Counted from the stretch's first letter, positions 33,790-44,562 are shown. The stretch is DNA of 64,000 nucleotides from Hyphomicrobiales bacterium (GCA_900472295.1 UCIA01000008.1:171875-235874); one strand, 5' to 3'. The notes: a model not told the origin generated them from the sequence alone. Made by a program: numbers and translations.

Positions 33790-34812
33790 TTAGCCATGGC
33801 TTGCCTCCCTGGCGGTCGCACCGCTGTCCTTGTCGTCCTGGGCCATTGCCAGCGGCGCACCGGGTTCGCCTTCCCACAGGATCAGGCTCGCGGCGCCGAT
33901 CAGCCCGGCGCGGTCGCCGAGCTCGGCCTGCACGATCGGTACGTCGCGGTAGGCCGGCATCGCCCGCTGCTGAACGATCGCCCTGATCGATGGCGCCAAA
34001 AGGTCGAAGCCATTGGCGAGGCCGCCGCCCATCACGATCAGGTCCGGCGAATAGAGGTGGAGCAGATTGGTGAAGCCGATGCCCAGCCACCTGGCTTCCG
34101 TCTCCATCAGCTCGAGAGCGTTGGCGTCGCCGGCGCGCGCGGCCTCAACGACATGCCTGGCCGAGACGTCGCCGTCGCCGGAAAGCCGCCGCAGCTCAGA
34201 ACCGTCGCCGGGCGCCGTCAGCCGTGTGGCGCGGCGTCCAAGCGCGGTTCCTGAAGCGACCGCCTCGAAACAGCCGATGGCGCCGCAAAAACAGCGATCG
34301 CTTTCGCTGGTGATGGTCATGTGGCCGATCTCGGCCGCCAGCCCGCGTCTGCCATGATAGATGTGGCCGTCGGCGATGACACCGCCGCCAATGCCGGTCG
34401 AAACGGTGACGAACACCATCGACGCGCTGCCGCGTCCGGCGCCGAAGCGCCATTCGCCGAGCGCCGCCGCATTGGCGTCGTTCTCCAGCCGAACCGGCAG
34501 GCCGAAATGCTGCCCCAGAATGTCGATCAGCGGCACGTCGTGCCAGCCGGCCAGCGTTGGCGGTGCGATCACGATGCCCGCCTTGGGGTCCAGCGGTCCT
34601 GGTGCGGCGCCGCCGATGCCGGCAATTTCGGCCCGCGGCTGTTGCGCCAGCAGATCGCCGGCCAAAGCGATGATCTGGCTGATCACCGCTTCCGATCCCG
34701 CACCTGCCAGCGTCGGCGCCGAAGCATGGGCGACGACACGGCCGCCGCTTTCGACCAGCGCGCCGCGCAGGGCCGTGCCGCCGAGATCGAAGGCCAGGGC
34801 AAGCTTGCTCAT
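33790..34812 (-). CDS. ROK-family sugar kinase
   Basis: A 340-residue ROK kinase. The ATP-binding motif is LAFDLGGTALRGALVE, the substrate motif ENDANAAALGEWRFGAGRG, the ROK signature region VSTGIGGGVIADGHIYHG, and the zinc motif CFCGAIGCFE. The catalytic aspartate is in ENDANAA. It phosphorylates a hexose or amino sugar in the cytoplasm. It overlaps the epimerase stop by one base (TGATG), an arrangement that recalls alsE-alsK of the E. coli allose operon. Last gene of the sugar block. Confidence 0.92.
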   Translation of the reverse strand: MSKLALAFDLGGTALRGALVESGGRVVAHASAPTLAGAGSEAVISQIIALAGDLLAQQPRAEIAGIGGAAPGPLDPKAGIVIAPPTLAGWHDVPLIDILGQHFGLPVRLENDANAAALGEWRFGAGRGSASMVFVTVSTGIGGGVIADGHIYHGRRGLAAEIGHMTITSESDRCFCGAIGCFEAVASGTALGRRATRLTAPGDGSELRRLSGDGDVSARHVVEAARAGDANALELMETEARWLGIGFTNLLHLYSPDLIVMGGGLANGFDLLAPSIRAIVQQRAMPAYRDVPIVQAELGDRAGLIGAASLILWEGEPGAPLAMAQDDKDSGATAREASHG

Positions 34813-35534
34813 CAGGCAGCGACCTGCAGGCCATGCAGCCAGGCCATGCGCTGCGCAAGGTCGGGGTCGCCGAAAGCCAGCGAGCCCAGCACCACCGTTT
34901 CCGCGCCGGCGGCACGCAGCAGCGGCACCGTTTCGTGGCGAATGCCGCCATCGGCGGCAAGCACGATGTCGGCCTCTCGGCCGGCTTTGCGCATCAGCGC
35001 GCGCGCCTCTATCAGGCGCGGGCAGGCTTTTTCCGACAGGCTCTGGCCCTTGACGCCGATGGAGGTGCCAAGCAGCGTCACGAACGCCACCTCGGGCAGG
35101 AAGGGTGTGACGGTCGCAACCGGTGTTTCCAACCTGAGCACCACACCGGCTTCGGCGCCAAGTTCATGCGCCAGCCGCACGGCACGCAGGCCGGCCTCGC
35201 CGTTTTCGGCGTGCACGCTGATCAAATCGGCGCCGGCCTCGATGAACTGCCGCGTCTGTTCCTCGACGATTTCGGCCTCGACCATCAAATGCACATGGAT
35301 CGGTTTCGCGGTCAGCCTGGCGATGCGCGCCACCAGATCGGGAAAGAAAAGAAAGCCAGGTGTAAAGCGGGCGTCGGCAACGTCGATATGGTGGATGTCG
35401 GCATGGGTCTCGATGCGCCTCAAATCGCGTTCCATATTGGCCAGGTCGGCCGACCAGAGCGAGAACTCACCGAGCAGCCGGTTGCGCGGCAAGGCGGCGA
35501 TTGCTGCGGGTCCTGAGAGGGATTTGGTCGTCAT
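34812..35534 (-). CDS. Ribulose-phosphate 3-epimerase family protein
   Basis: A 240-residue TIM barrel of the RPE family. Metal and catalytic ligands are in place: IHHIDVADARFTPGF (His-x-Asp), PIHVHLMVEAE (His) and VLAADGGIRHETVPLL (Asp). The phosphate loop is VVLGSLAFGD. The DVADARF sequence differs from the DVMDGHF of housekeeping RPE, suggesting a different ketose-phosphate substrate such as allulose 6-phosphate (inference). Start ATG at 35534; coupled to the ROK kinase. Confidence 0.87.
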   Translation of the reverse strand: MTTKSLSGPAAIAALPRNRLLGEFSLWSADLANMERDLRRIETHADIHHIDVADARFTPGFLFFPDLVARIARLTAKPIHVHLMVEAEIVEEQTRQFIEAGADLISVHAENGEAGLRAVRLAHELGAEAGVVLRLETPVATVTPFLPEVAFVTLLGTSIGVKGQSLSEKACPRLIEARALMRKAGREADIVLAADGGIRHETVPLLRAAGAETVVLGSLAFGDPDLAQRMAWLHGLQVAA

Positions 35535-35536
35535 GA

Positions 35537-36358
35537 CTAGATAAGGCTCCGGAAGTTGGCGTGAAGGAAGGCTGCGATCTGCTGCTGCAGCTCGGCAAAA
35601 TGCCTGCTGCTGTCGAGCGCCTTGGAGGTGATCTCGGCAAGCACCGCCCCGGGGATCGCCGCGGCCAGCGCAGAAGCGGCGGCCTGCGGATGCACCGCAT
35701 CCCTGGCATTGCCGATGACCAGCGCCGGAATGCGGAGTGCCGCGGCATCCTTTTCCGAAACCCCCGGTCCGTCGCTGGCGATATCGGCGAGCACCTGCGC
35801 GAACGCCGCAGCGTCGGGTCGTTCGAAATAGCCGAGCAGCGAAGCCAGATTGTCGGGCGCTTCGCGAGAGAGCTGTGCGGCAGCCTCCGATTGGGCGAAG
35901 ATCGTCCGGGCCTTGCCTGGTCCATGTTCCAGGATCAGGCGGCCAACCTCGGCGATCGACTGCATGTTCCGCGGTGCGGCGCCGAACGTCCAGGCCGGCC
36001 GCACCAGCACAAGGCCGGCAACGCGGTCGGGATGGCGGCAGGCGAGGCGCAACGCGATCGCTGCACCCATCGAGACGCCGCCGGCGACAAAACGGTCGAG
36101 GCCGGCCTGGTCGGCGGCGGCAAGCACATCGTCCGCAAATATCTGGAATGAAAACGGCCGGACGCTGCCGGGCGCCGAGCGACCATGCCCACGGCATTCC
36201 AGCGTGATGCGCCGGAAGCCGGCGCCGGCAGGGAAGGATTGCGCGACCTGCGCCTCGCTGCCGCCGAGGCCATGCTGGAAGACGACCGCCGTCCCGTCGC
36301 CTGTGTCGGAGACCTGAAGCACGGCGTCATCCCGGAGCAAGGTCGTCGGGCGTGTCAT
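35537..36358 (-). CDS. Alpha/beta hydrolase
   Basis: A 273-residue alpha/beta hydrolase. The oxyanion strand is AVVFQHGLGGSEAQ, the nucleophile elbow GGVSMGAAIALRLA (Ser), and the acid region PALVIGNARDAVHP. The terminal histidine is in LDSSRHFAELQQQI. In a sugar operon it may be a lactonase or sugar-ester hydrolase acting after the dehydrogenase; this is inference. The start overlaps the upstream stop by one base; two bases separate it from the epimerase. Confidence 0.87.
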   Translation of the reverse strand: MTRPTTLLRDDAVLQVSDTGDGTAVVFQHGLGGSEAQVAQSFPAGAGFRRITLECRGHGRSAPGSVRPFSFQIFADDVLAAADQAGLDRFVAGGVSMGAAIALRLACRHPDRVAGLVLVRPAWTFGAAPRNMQSIAEVGRLILEHGPGKARTIFAQSEAAAQLSREAPDNLASLLGYFERPDAAAFAQVLADIASDGPGVSEKDAAALRIPALVIGNARDAVHPQAAASALAAAIPGAVLAEITSKALDSSRHFAELQQQIAAFLHANFRSLI

Positions 36359-37176
36359 CAAGTCAGCCCTTGCAGGAAACGGGCAACGCCGGGTGCCTCT
36401 GCGGCCGAAAGACCATGCGTCACCAACGGGCCGTCGAAGCCGGTTGCCTTGAGCCGGGCGACGAAGTCAGCAAAGTCGACGACGCCATGACCGGCGGTGG
36501 CGAAACGCCCATCGGCGAAACGGTCCTTGGCGTGCGCCAGCGCGACGTGGCCGGCCGTGCTCTCCACGGCAGCGGCGACGATGGCGCGGGCTTCGGCTGC
36601 GCTTGCTTGTTCGAACAGATTTGCCGGATCGAGCACGATACGCAGCCGCTTCGATCCCATTTCGGCGATCAGCCGCATGGCGTCGTCTGCCGAGGTCACG
36701 ATGTTGGCCTGTTCCGGTTCGATGCCGAGATCGACACTGTTACGCTCGGCAAGAAGAAGCGCTTTTTCCATCTCGGCTGCCATGTCGGCCCATGCCGAGG
36801 GATCGGCATTGTCGGGATGGTGCGCCCACTGGTCGTCGCGGTTGCGCGTGCCGGTGCACAGCGTGACCAGCGGAATGGAAAGTGCTGCCGCCGCCTCGAT
36901 GACGACAGCCAGCCGGCGCAGGCCGTCGTCGCGCATAGCCTTGTCGGGATGCGCCATATTGTAGGTGCCGGACAGCGCCGCCAGTGCAATGCCGGTGGCA
37001 TCGGAGGCGGCGGCAATGGCGCGGATGGCATCGAGCGGCACCTTGTCCGGCATCGACGGCAGGCCGGCACAGCCAAGGTTGAACTGGGTAACGCCAAATC
37101 CGGCATCGCGCACGGCGGCCAGAACGTTGGCCACATCGCTGCCCGGAAAAGTCTTGGCGAACACGCCGACCTGCAT
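36358..37176 (-). CDS. Sugar phosphate isomerase/epimerase (TIM barrel)
   Basis: A 272-residue xylose-isomerase-like TIM barrel (AP_endonuc_2). Its start is MQVGVFAKTFPGSDVANVLA, with metal-binding segments NSVDLGIEPEQANIV, RIVLDPANLFEQA and HVALAHAKDRFADG. Such enzymes isomerise or epimerise sugars or keto-inositols. It overlaps the MocA-type dehydrogenase stop by one base and the hydrolase start by one base, so it is part of a tightly coupled gene set. Confidence 0.88.
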   Translation of the reverse strand: MQVGVFAKTFPGSDVANVLAAVRDAGFGVTQFNLGCAGLPSMPDKVPLDAIRAIAAASDATGIALAALSGTYNMAHPDKAMRDDGLRRLAVVIEAAAALSIPLVTLCTGTRNRDDQWAHHPDNADPSAWADMAAEMEKALLLAERNSVDLGIEPEQANIVTSADDAMRLIAEMGSKRLRIVLDPANLFEQASAAEARAIVAAAVESTAGHVALAHAKDRFADGRFATAGHGVVDFADFVARLKATGFDGPLVTHGLSAAEAPGVARFLQGLT

Positions 37177-38252
37177 CAGACCGCACCCGTCACGCTGGCG
37201 ATCTCGACGCGATCGCCGGTTTCGACCGAGCGGGCAATCGCCACCATGGCCCGGATCGAGGCAAGCCCGTCCTCGACATTGGCGCCGCGCATCGGCTTGC
37301 CCTCAAGCACCGTGTCAGCAAAACCTTCGAGCTGGCGGCGGAAGAAATGCCCGTCGGCGCCGAGCGGCTTGCGCGATGTCGCGTCCTTCTCGTGGAAAAT
37401 TTCGACTTCGCTGGCGCGGAAGTACCAGGGGTTGAAGGTCTTGGCGATCACCGAGCCGTTCTCGCCATAGAGCTGAAACCCTTCATGCCAGTCCATGCGC
37501 ACGGCAACGGTGAGGTCGAGATGGCCGAGCGCGCCATTGGCGAATTCGGTTTCGACGAACCAGCAATAGGCGCCGAATTTTTCGTGGAGACGCGCGCGCA
37601 CGGCAGTGATGTCGCCGCACAGGAAACGCGCCGTGTCGACCAGATGCGAGCCATGCGCCAGCATGAAATATTGCCTGAGATCCGCCTTCGGATTGCCGGC
37701 CGGTTTCCTTGCCAGCCTGCTGGTCACCGGCAGCGGCTGAATGGCGTCGGTGTTGGTGTAGCGATGGGTGGAGTCGCAATACCAAGCCTTGAGCGCCAGT
37801 ATATCGCCCATCTCGTCGCGGACGAAATCGCGCGCCGCTTCCAGCGCCGGATCGAAGCGCTTCATATGGCCGACCTGCAGCACCTTGCCGGAACGATTGA
37901 CCGCATCGGCGAGCATCTGGCCTTCCTCGACCGACACGCCGATCGGCTTTTCGCACAGCACATGCTTGCCCGACTCCAGCGCCTTGATCGACATCGGCAC
38001 GTGATAGGCATCCGAGGTCGCGACGATCACCGCTTCCAGTTCAGGGTCGGCCAGCATCGCGTCATAGTCGCCATACATTTTCTGCGGCTCGTAGGTCGCG
38101 CCCATGCGAGCCAAAAGGTCGGGCGCGGCATCGCAGATCGCGTAGAGGTCGGCATTGCCGGCCTTCACGCAGGATTCCAGATGGGCGAACTGTGCGATCG
38201 GCCCGCAGCCGAGCACACCGACACGAAGGCGACGTTCCTGTTTGCGGATCAT
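37176..38252 (-). CDS. Gfo/Idh/MocA-family sugar dehydrogenase
   Basis: A 358-residue NAD(P)-dependent dehydrogenase. The Rossmann motif is RVGVLGCGPIAQFAHLESC, the family lysine motif HVLCEKPIGVSVEEG, and the active-site region FMLAHGSHLVDTARFL (His/Asp). The start at 38252 (MIRKQERRLRVGVLG) is chosen; the longer frame upstream is out of family. It would oxidise a sugar or inositol to a keto form for the neighbouring isomerases. Confidence 0.92.
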   Translation of the reverse strand: MIRKQERRLRVGVLGCGPIAQFAHLESCVKAGNADLYAICDAAPDLLARMGATYEPQKMYGDYDAMLADPELEAVIVATSDAYHVPMSIKALESGKHVLCEKPIGVSVEEGQMLADAVNRSGKVLQVGHMKRFDPALEAARDFVRDEMGDILALKAWYCDSTHRYTNTDAIQPLPVTSRLARKPAGNPKADLRQYFMLAHGSHLVDTARFLCGDITAVRARLHEKFGAYCWFVETEFANGALGHLDLTVAVRMDWHEGFQLYGENGSVIAKTFNPWYFRASEVEIFHEKDATSRKPLGADGHFFRRQLEGFADTVLEGKPMRGANVEDGLASIRAMVAIARSVETGDRVEIASVTGAV

Positions 38253-38256
38253 CGTT

Positions 38257-39078
38257 TCAGGCTCCGTAGCCGCGCATGGTCTGGCGATTGGTTTTGACGG
38301 CACCCGCCGGATCGGCGGCGGCGGTCTCGGATTCTTCCTCCAGCACCAGCCAGCCGTTGAAATTGGGCGCGGCACCAGCAATCTCGATCACCTTCGCCGT
38401 GTCGCACACCCCTTTGCCCAGCATCGCCCAGGTGCCGCTGGCGTCGACGTCCTTCAGATGCACATAGCGGATGCGGTCGCGATAGGTGGTGAGCGTATCC
38501 GCCATGTCCTCGTGGCCGCGCAAGATGTGGCCGGTGTCCGGCACCCAGCCGACCAGCGAGGCGTCGAGCAGCGCGAAGATACGGTCATAATCGGCGCGGT
38601 CGAAGAGCAGCGTATTGTGATGCGAGCTCGGATGCACCGCGACCTGGACGCCGGCCTTGCGCCCGAGTTCGCCGGCTCTGTTGTAGACTTCAGCCGCGAT
38701 GGCAAACTTGTCGTCGCGCGGTCCTTCGGAAACGACAGTCGCCGAACCCATCGACACCAGCGCGCCGGGAAAGGCTGCCGCAAAATCGATCCAGCGTTTG
38801 GCGGCTTCGAGATCGGTTCCGATCTCATCTTGCAGTGTAAAACCGCTCTTCGAACCGAAGGCGAAGGAGACCAGCGTCAGGCCGGATGCTTTGAGCGCGG
38901 CTGCGAACTCCGCCGGCTTGCCGGCATAGTGGCCGATCATCGTGTCGGTGATCTCGATGCCGGCATAGCCGCCATCGCCGATCGCCTTCAACAGATCGTC
39001 AGGGCCGCCGGCAAAGCGGTCTCCTAGCATTTCCCAGGTAAAGGTCTGGCAGCCGACTTTCAGCTCTTTCACGGTCAT
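38257..39078 (-). CDS. Sugar phosphate isomerase/epimerase (TIM barrel)
   Basis: A 273-residue xylose-isomerase-like barrel. Segments include KVGCQTFTWEMLGDRFAGG, GGYAGIEITDTMIGHYAG, the His/Glu metal region VQVAVHPSSHHNTLLF, VGWVPDTGHILRGHEDM and IRYVHLKDVDASGTW. The last two resemble inosose dehydratase/epimerase relatives. ATG at 39078 has AAGGA 8 bases upstream; 39099 is a weaker alternative. It follows the permease gene by 40 bases and precedes the dehydrogenase by 4. Confidence 0.88.
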   Translation of the reverse strand: MTVKELKVGCQTFTWEMLGDRFAGGPDDLLKAIGDGGYAGIEITDTMIGHYAGKPAEFAAALKASGLTLVSFAFGSKSGFTLQDEIGTDLEAAKRWIDFAAAFPGALVSMGSATVVSEGPRDDKFAIAAEVYNRAGELGRKAGVQVAVHPSSHHNTLLFDRADYDRIFALLDASLVGWVPDTGHILRGHEDMADTLTTYRDRIRYVHLKDVDASGTWAMLGKGVCDTAKVIEIAGAAPNFNGWLVLEEESETAAADPAGAVKTNRQTMRGYGA

Positions 39079-39118
39079 CCTTTCATTCCTTGATTCCATC
39101 TGCGTAGGCCGGACATCC

Positions 39119-39961
39119 CTACTTGACCGAGCCCGCGGTCATGCCGGCGAGGAAGAACCTCTGGGCAACGAGGTAGATGACCAGGAGCGGTAGCGAGCCG
39201 AGCACGCTCATCGCCATCATCTGGTTCCATTCGAAGGCGTGCTGCCCCATCAACATCTGGATGCCGATCGGGACGGTGCGCATGGACGTCGACTTCGTCA
39301 GCGTCAGCGCAAAGAGAAATTCGTTCCAGCACAGCAGGAAGGTGTAGACCGACGTCGCCACGATACCAGGCAGTGAAATCGGCACGATCACCCGCCAAAG
39401 CGCAGTCCAGCTGGTGCCGCCGTCGACAGCCACCGCTTCATCGAGATCGCGCGGCAAGGTGTTCAGATATCCCGTCATCAGCAGGATCGCATAGGGCAGC
39501 GTAAACACCAGGTAAGTGAGGATCAATGCGACGTAGGTGTCGAAGATGCCATACGAGACGACAAGCCCGAAGAACGGGATCAGAAGCGTAATCGGCGGGA
39601 TCGTCTGCGTGCTGATGATGAGTGTGTTGAGGCTGCCCTTGCCGCGGAAATTGAAACGGCTGAACCCATAGGCCGCCAGCAGGGCGATCAGCACCGTCAG
39701 TACGGTCACCGCTCCGGCCACGAAGTAGCTGTTGAAGAAGAAGCGCAGCTTTACCGGGTCGCCCAGGATGGCCGCATACGCTTCCAGCGTGAAGGCCTTC
39801 GGCAGGACGGTTGGCGGCAGGGCAAAGATTTCGGTATTCGACTTGAACGAGCTGCTCAGCATCCAGTAGATCGGAAAGGCCGCGAAAAATAGCCCCGCGG
39901 CAAGCGCGACATGGAGCGCGGCGGTGATCAGCCTGTCTTTGGGTGTGTGCCTTTTCCTCAT
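39119..39961 (-). CDS. Carbohydrate ABC transporter permease (MalG type)
   Basis: A 280-residue permease with six predicted helices. The cytoplasmic EAA loop is PRDLDEAVAVDGGTSWTALW. The first helix follows the basic N-terminus MRKRHTPKDRL, and the C-terminus FFLAGMTAGSVK is typical of MalG/UgpE proteins. It is the second permease of the sugar importer, 4 bases downstream of the MalF-type gene. Confidence 0.93.
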   Translation of the reverse strand: MRKRHTPKDRLITAALHVALAAGLFFAAFPIYWMLSSSFKSNTEIFALPPTVLPKAFTLEAYAAILGDPVKLRFFFNSYFVAGAVTVLTVLIALLAAYGFSRFNFRGKGSLNTLIISTQTIPPITLLIPFFGLVVSYGIFDTYVALILTYLVFTLPYAILLMTGYLNTLPRDLDEAVAVDGGTSWTALWRVIVPISLPGIVATSVYTFLLCWNEFLFALTLTKSTSMRTVPIGIQMLMGQHAFEWNQMMAMSVLGSLPLLVIYLVAQRFFLAGMTAGSVK

Positions 39962-39965
39962 GTGA

Positions 39966-40862
39966 CTACCGAGCCTTTTGATAGCGGATGTAGAACAGCG
40001 TCAGGCCAAGAGAGATCAGCAGGATGACCACGGCGCTCGCCGACGCCTGCGACAGGTTGTAGCTCGAAAACGCCAGCTTGTACGTGTAGGTGCTGAGCAC
40101 TTCGGTCGAGTAGATCGGACCGCCGCCCGTCGTTATCCAGATCAATGGAAAGACCTGCATGGTCCAGATGAAGTCGAGCAGCGATATGCTGATGATGATC
40201 GGCATCAGCTGCGGGATGGTGATGAAGATCAGCTTCTGGTAGGCCTTCGCCCCGTCTATATCGGCGGCTTCATAGAAATCCTTGGGAATGCCTTGCAAGC
40301 CTGCGAGCAGGCTGACCATGAAAAGCGGGTAGCCCGCCCAGATATTGGCGAAGGTGACGGCGTGCAGCGCGGTCGCGGTCGAGGAAAACCACTCGACCTT
40401 GGAACCGATGATGCCCATCTGCATGAGAACGCTGTTCACGACTCCGTTCGGCTCGAGCAGCAGGCGCCAGATCACGGCGATAATCACCGCGGTGAACAGC
40501 CAGGGCAGTATGTAGAGCACGCGCAGAATGTTGCGCAGCGTCGGATTGATGCGGTCGCTGTTCAGCATGAGTGCGAAGACCATGCCGATGGTCATGTGGA
40601 AGACGACACTCATGCAGGTGAAGTAGAGCGTGTGCCACAGCGAGGCCCAGAACACCGGATCGGCGAAGATCGCCTGGTAATGCTTCAGTCCGGCAAAGGA
40701 CGGGTCGCGACGCAGCACCGCGCTGTTCTGGAACGAATAGCCGATCACCGTCACCATCGGCAGCAGCATCAGCAGGCCGATTATGAGCAGCGCGGGTGAC
40801 AGATAGAGATAGGGTGCGATCGCTCGTTTCAATTTGTGGTGGGAGCGCTTCTGCCGAGTCAT
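39966..40862 (-). CDS. Carbohydrate ABC transporter permease (MalF/UgpA type)
   Basis: A 298-residue permease with six helices and the EAA loop PKDFYEAADIDGAKAYQKLI. The N-terminus has the family start APYLYLSPALLIIGLLML. It forms the channel with the MalG-type protein. A 140-base gap with a strong stem-loop separates it from the binding-protein gene upstream. Confidence 0.93.
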   Translation of the reverse strand: MTRQKRSHHKLKRAIAPYLYLSPALLIIGLLMLLPMVTVIGYSFQNSAVLRRDPSFAGLKHYQAIFADPVFWASLWHTLYFTCMSVVFHMTIGMVFALMLNSDRINPTLRNILRVLYILPWLFTAVIIAVIWRLLLEPNGVVNSVLMQMGIIGSKVEWFSSTATALHAVTFANIWAGYPLFMVSLLAGLQGIPKDFYEAADIDGAKAYQKLIFITIPQLMPIIISISLLDFIWTMQVFPLIWITTGGGPIYSTEVLSTYTYKLAFSSYNLSQASASAVVILLISLGLTLFYIRYQKAR

Positions 40863-40942
40863 GTGCCACCCCTGGGATATGCCTTCAAGAGGAAGGTGCG
40901 CTTCGGAAACAGGTCCATCTCAAATTGCCGATCCGTTGTTGA

Positions 40943-40972
40943 CGGGTGGCCTGCCCGAAGCCAGGCCACCCG
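40943..40972 (-). promoter_or_regulatory. Intercistronic stem-loop after the binding-protein gene
   Basis: Perfect 11-bp arms (40943-40953 and 40962-40972) with an 8-base loop and no T-run, located between the solute-binding and permease genes. Such hairpins commonly protect the binding-protein mRNA and lower distal expression. Confidence 0.6.
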
Positions 40973-41002
40973 ATGGAAGAGAGCAAACGGGCAACAAGCC
41001 GC

Positions 41003-42253
41003 TCAGAATTTCGCCATCCAGCCCTTTTGAGCGCTGGCTGCGGCTTCTTCCGGAGACTGCTCTCCGGCGAGCATCTTCTGGGCTTGCACGTCGAACTGGG
41101 TCATCAGGTCTTCAGCCACCGGCAGACCCGTGAACTCGTTGGCGAGATAGCCGCTCTTGAAGATTTCGAAAGCCTTGGCGAAAGCCTTGTCCGAGGTCAC
41201 GAAATCGGGCTTGGCGTTGACGTTGCCCGGGAAGGCGTTTGCAAGTGACACGAGCTTGGCGTTCACCTTTTCACTCATCAGATACTGGACGAGCTTCCAG
41301 GCTTCCTCCTGATGTTTCGAGGACGCAGAGATGCCGATGCCCCACGAGGCGTAGGGAAGGCCGCGCTTGCCGTTATAGTTCTCTACGACCGGGACGGGGA
41401 TGATGTCGAAGTTCAGCTTGGGATTGCGTTCGCGAATGAGGTTCACATGCGCGAGCGAGTCGATCATCATCCCGACCCGGTTGTTGACGAATTCCTCGAC
41501 CTTTTCCTGCTCGGTCTTGGTGGCAATCCCGGGCGAAATAACGCCGGCGTCGTTCAGCGATTTGACGAAGGTGAGCATGTCGACGACCGGCTTGGCCTCG
41601 AGAGCCGGCTTGCCGTCAGCCATCATCGATTGACCCGAGGCCCAAACCCACGACATCAGGTCGTTCTGCACACCGGACGGCGATTGCAGCGATAGCGGCA
41701 GAACCCAGCCATACTGGTTCTTGTCGGCATGGGTCATCTTCTTGGCGGCTTCGAGAAATTCCGCGCGGGTCGACGGCAGCTTGGTGACACCCGCCTGGGC
41801 GGCGAGGTCCAAATTCACGAAGACCGGATAGACGAACGAAGCCACGGGAAACATCACCGCCTTGCCATCCACCTTGATGATATCCGCGACCTGGGTCTTG
41901 TCGAACCCGCTCGCATCCATCATCGGGTTCATGTCGGCCAGCGCACCCTGCGCGTTCAGATTGTTCACCCAGGCGCCGTCGAGACCGACGACGTCGCTAA
42001 GCGTTCCCGTTGCAGCGCCAACCGAGATCTGGTCTCGCGTGGTCGCATAGGGGCCGCTGACCAGCGTCACCTTGATGCCGGGGTTTGCAGCCTCGAAGTC
42101 ATTCATGATTGCCCTGAGCGAGCCGGAAGGCAGTTCGGGCTCCCACCATTGGGTGAATTCCAGTGTCGTGTCCGCCGCCATGGCGCTGGTTGCGCCAAGC
42201 AACCATGCGGCCGCGGCTATTTTCAGCATCGCGGGTTGTATCCGAAACATCAT
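41003..42253 (-). CDS. Extracellular sugar-binding protein of ABC importer
   Basis: A 416-residue family 1 solute-binding protein. The signal peptide is MLKIAAAAWLLGATSAMAAD, cleaved near AMA-AD. Mature motifs include EFTQWWEPELPSGSLRAIM, DVVGLDGAWVNNLN and LPYASWGIGISASSKHQEEA. ATG ATG at 42253/42250 follow AGGAGGAG, an unusually strong ribosome site fitting a highly made periplasmic protein. Ligand unknown. Confidence 0.93.
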   Translation of the reverse strand: MMFRIQPAMLKIAAAAWLLGATSAMAADTTLEFTQWWEPELPSGSLRAIMNDFEAANPGIKVTLVSGPYATTRDQISVGAATGTLSDVVGLDGAWVNNLNAQGALADMNPMMDASGFDKTQVADIIKVDGKAVMFPVASFVYPVFVNLDLAAQAGVTKLPSTRAEFLEAAKKMTHADKNQYGWVLPLSLQSPSGVQNDLMSWVWASGQSMMADGKPALEAKPVVDMLTFVKSLNDAGVISPGIATKTEQEKVEEFVNNRVGMMIDSLAHVNLIRERNPKLNFDIIPVPVVENYNGKRGLPYASWGIGISASSKHQEEAWKLVQYLMSEKVNAKLVSLANAFPGNVNAKPDFVTSDKAFAKAFEIFKSGYLANEFTGLPVAEDLMTQFDVQAQKMLAGEQSPEEAAASAQKGWMAKF

Positions 42254-42373
42254 TTTCTCCTCCTGCTTCAAGATCGACCGCACAATGCGGGCGATCGTCT
42301 GTCTTATTCAGAATCTTTCTTGCAAGTGTCTTCCGCAGGCACCTCGCTCCCGCCTGCGGCCTTCCGCATATCT

Positions 42374-43519
<1,146 letters not shown>

Positions 43520-43608
43520 ATTCCTCCCTCCACAAGTATAAGCACCGATTTTTATGATTCTCTTGGGCTTATGTTCGCCTGCGAAATGTTTCCTCAGATA
43601 GTTTCAGA

Positions 43609-44559
43609 TCATGCCCCAGCATCGACATGCGCATTTTTCAGTTGGACTGCTGACGGCGCGTTCGTAGATGCCAGGAGTTCGGTAACCTGGTCCTCGGTCG
43701 GAAGCGCCTCGCGCCCGCCGCGCCCCGTTATCGAAACGGCGGCCGCCGCGGCCGCGAATGCCACCCGGCCCGCTGTGTCGGCTCCGCGTGTCAACGCATG
43801 GGCATAGGCGCCATGAAAGCAGTCGCCCGCGCCGGTGGAGTCGACGACGGCAACCCGGTGCGGTGGCAGGTGCCAGAGACCTGTCTCTTCACGCCCGCGA
43901 TAGTACACGCCCCTGCCACCATCGGTCAGAACCACGGCCGATCGCGACGGCAACCACAATGCATCGAGCATCTCGGCAGGCGATCGGCACCCCGTGGCAG
44001 TCCGCGCAAAGCCGAGTGGAAGAATGAGATGGTCGCAGAGCGCGATCAGCCGCTCCGTGGCTGCGCCGCTGCTCCATTCGATGTCGCCGAGGATCGCAAG
44101 GCCGAGATCGCGAGCCCGAGCCACGACATCCAGCGACCGGATCGCGTAGCTGTCGACGATCAGGACGGTGGCGCGGCTGAGGATGTCGTCCGGTAAGTCC
44201 GGAGCGGTGCCCAGCATCGCATCGTCGTCATACGCGATGAACCGTTCCCCGTCCGAGCCGACGGTGATCCGCGAACGCACGGGACGCGCGTCGGGATGGC
44301 GCGGTGCGAATGCGGTTTCAACACCGCTCGCCACGAGATCGCGCAGCACCGCGTCGTCCGCGGCACTTCCCAGCCATCCGACGAACCCGGCGGTTCCGCC
44401 GAGCCGCGCGACGGCGGCCAGCGCCGTCGCGACATTTCCCCCGAAAGCGCGGGCACTTTGCAGAACCTTCCCCTTGCCCGCCGACAACGGCTGATCGACG
44501 TAGACGATGTCGTCGATCGCAATAGCGCCGAAGCCGAGGGTTGCGGGGACGGTGGGCAT
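43609..44559 (-). CDS. PfkB-family carbohydrate kinase
   Basis: A 316-residue ribokinase-like enzyme. The N-terminal motif is GKGKVLQSARAFGGNVATAL and the C-terminal PfkB signature VAVVDSTGAGDCFHGAYAHA carries the catalytic aspartate and anion hole. It phosphorylates a sugar or ketose. It follows the aldolase gene by 3 bases, so the two likely act in sequence: phosphorylation, then retro-aldol cleavage. Confidence 0.92.
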   Translation of the reverse strand: MPTVPATLGFGAIAIDDIVYVDQPLSAGKGKVLQSARAFGGNVATALAAVARLGGTAGFVGWLGSAADDAVLRDLVASGVETAFAPRHPDARPVRSRITVGSDGERFIAYDDDAMLGTAPDLPDDILSRATVLIVDSYAIRSLDVVARARDLGLAILGDIEWSSGAATERLIALCDHLILPLGFARTATGCRSPAEMLDALWLPSRSAVVLTDGGRGVYYRGREETGLWHLPPHRVAVVDSTGAGDCFHGAYAHALTRGADTAGRVAFAAAAAAVSITGRGGREALPTEDQVTELLASTNAPSAVQLKNAHVDAGA

Positions 44560-44562
44560 GGT

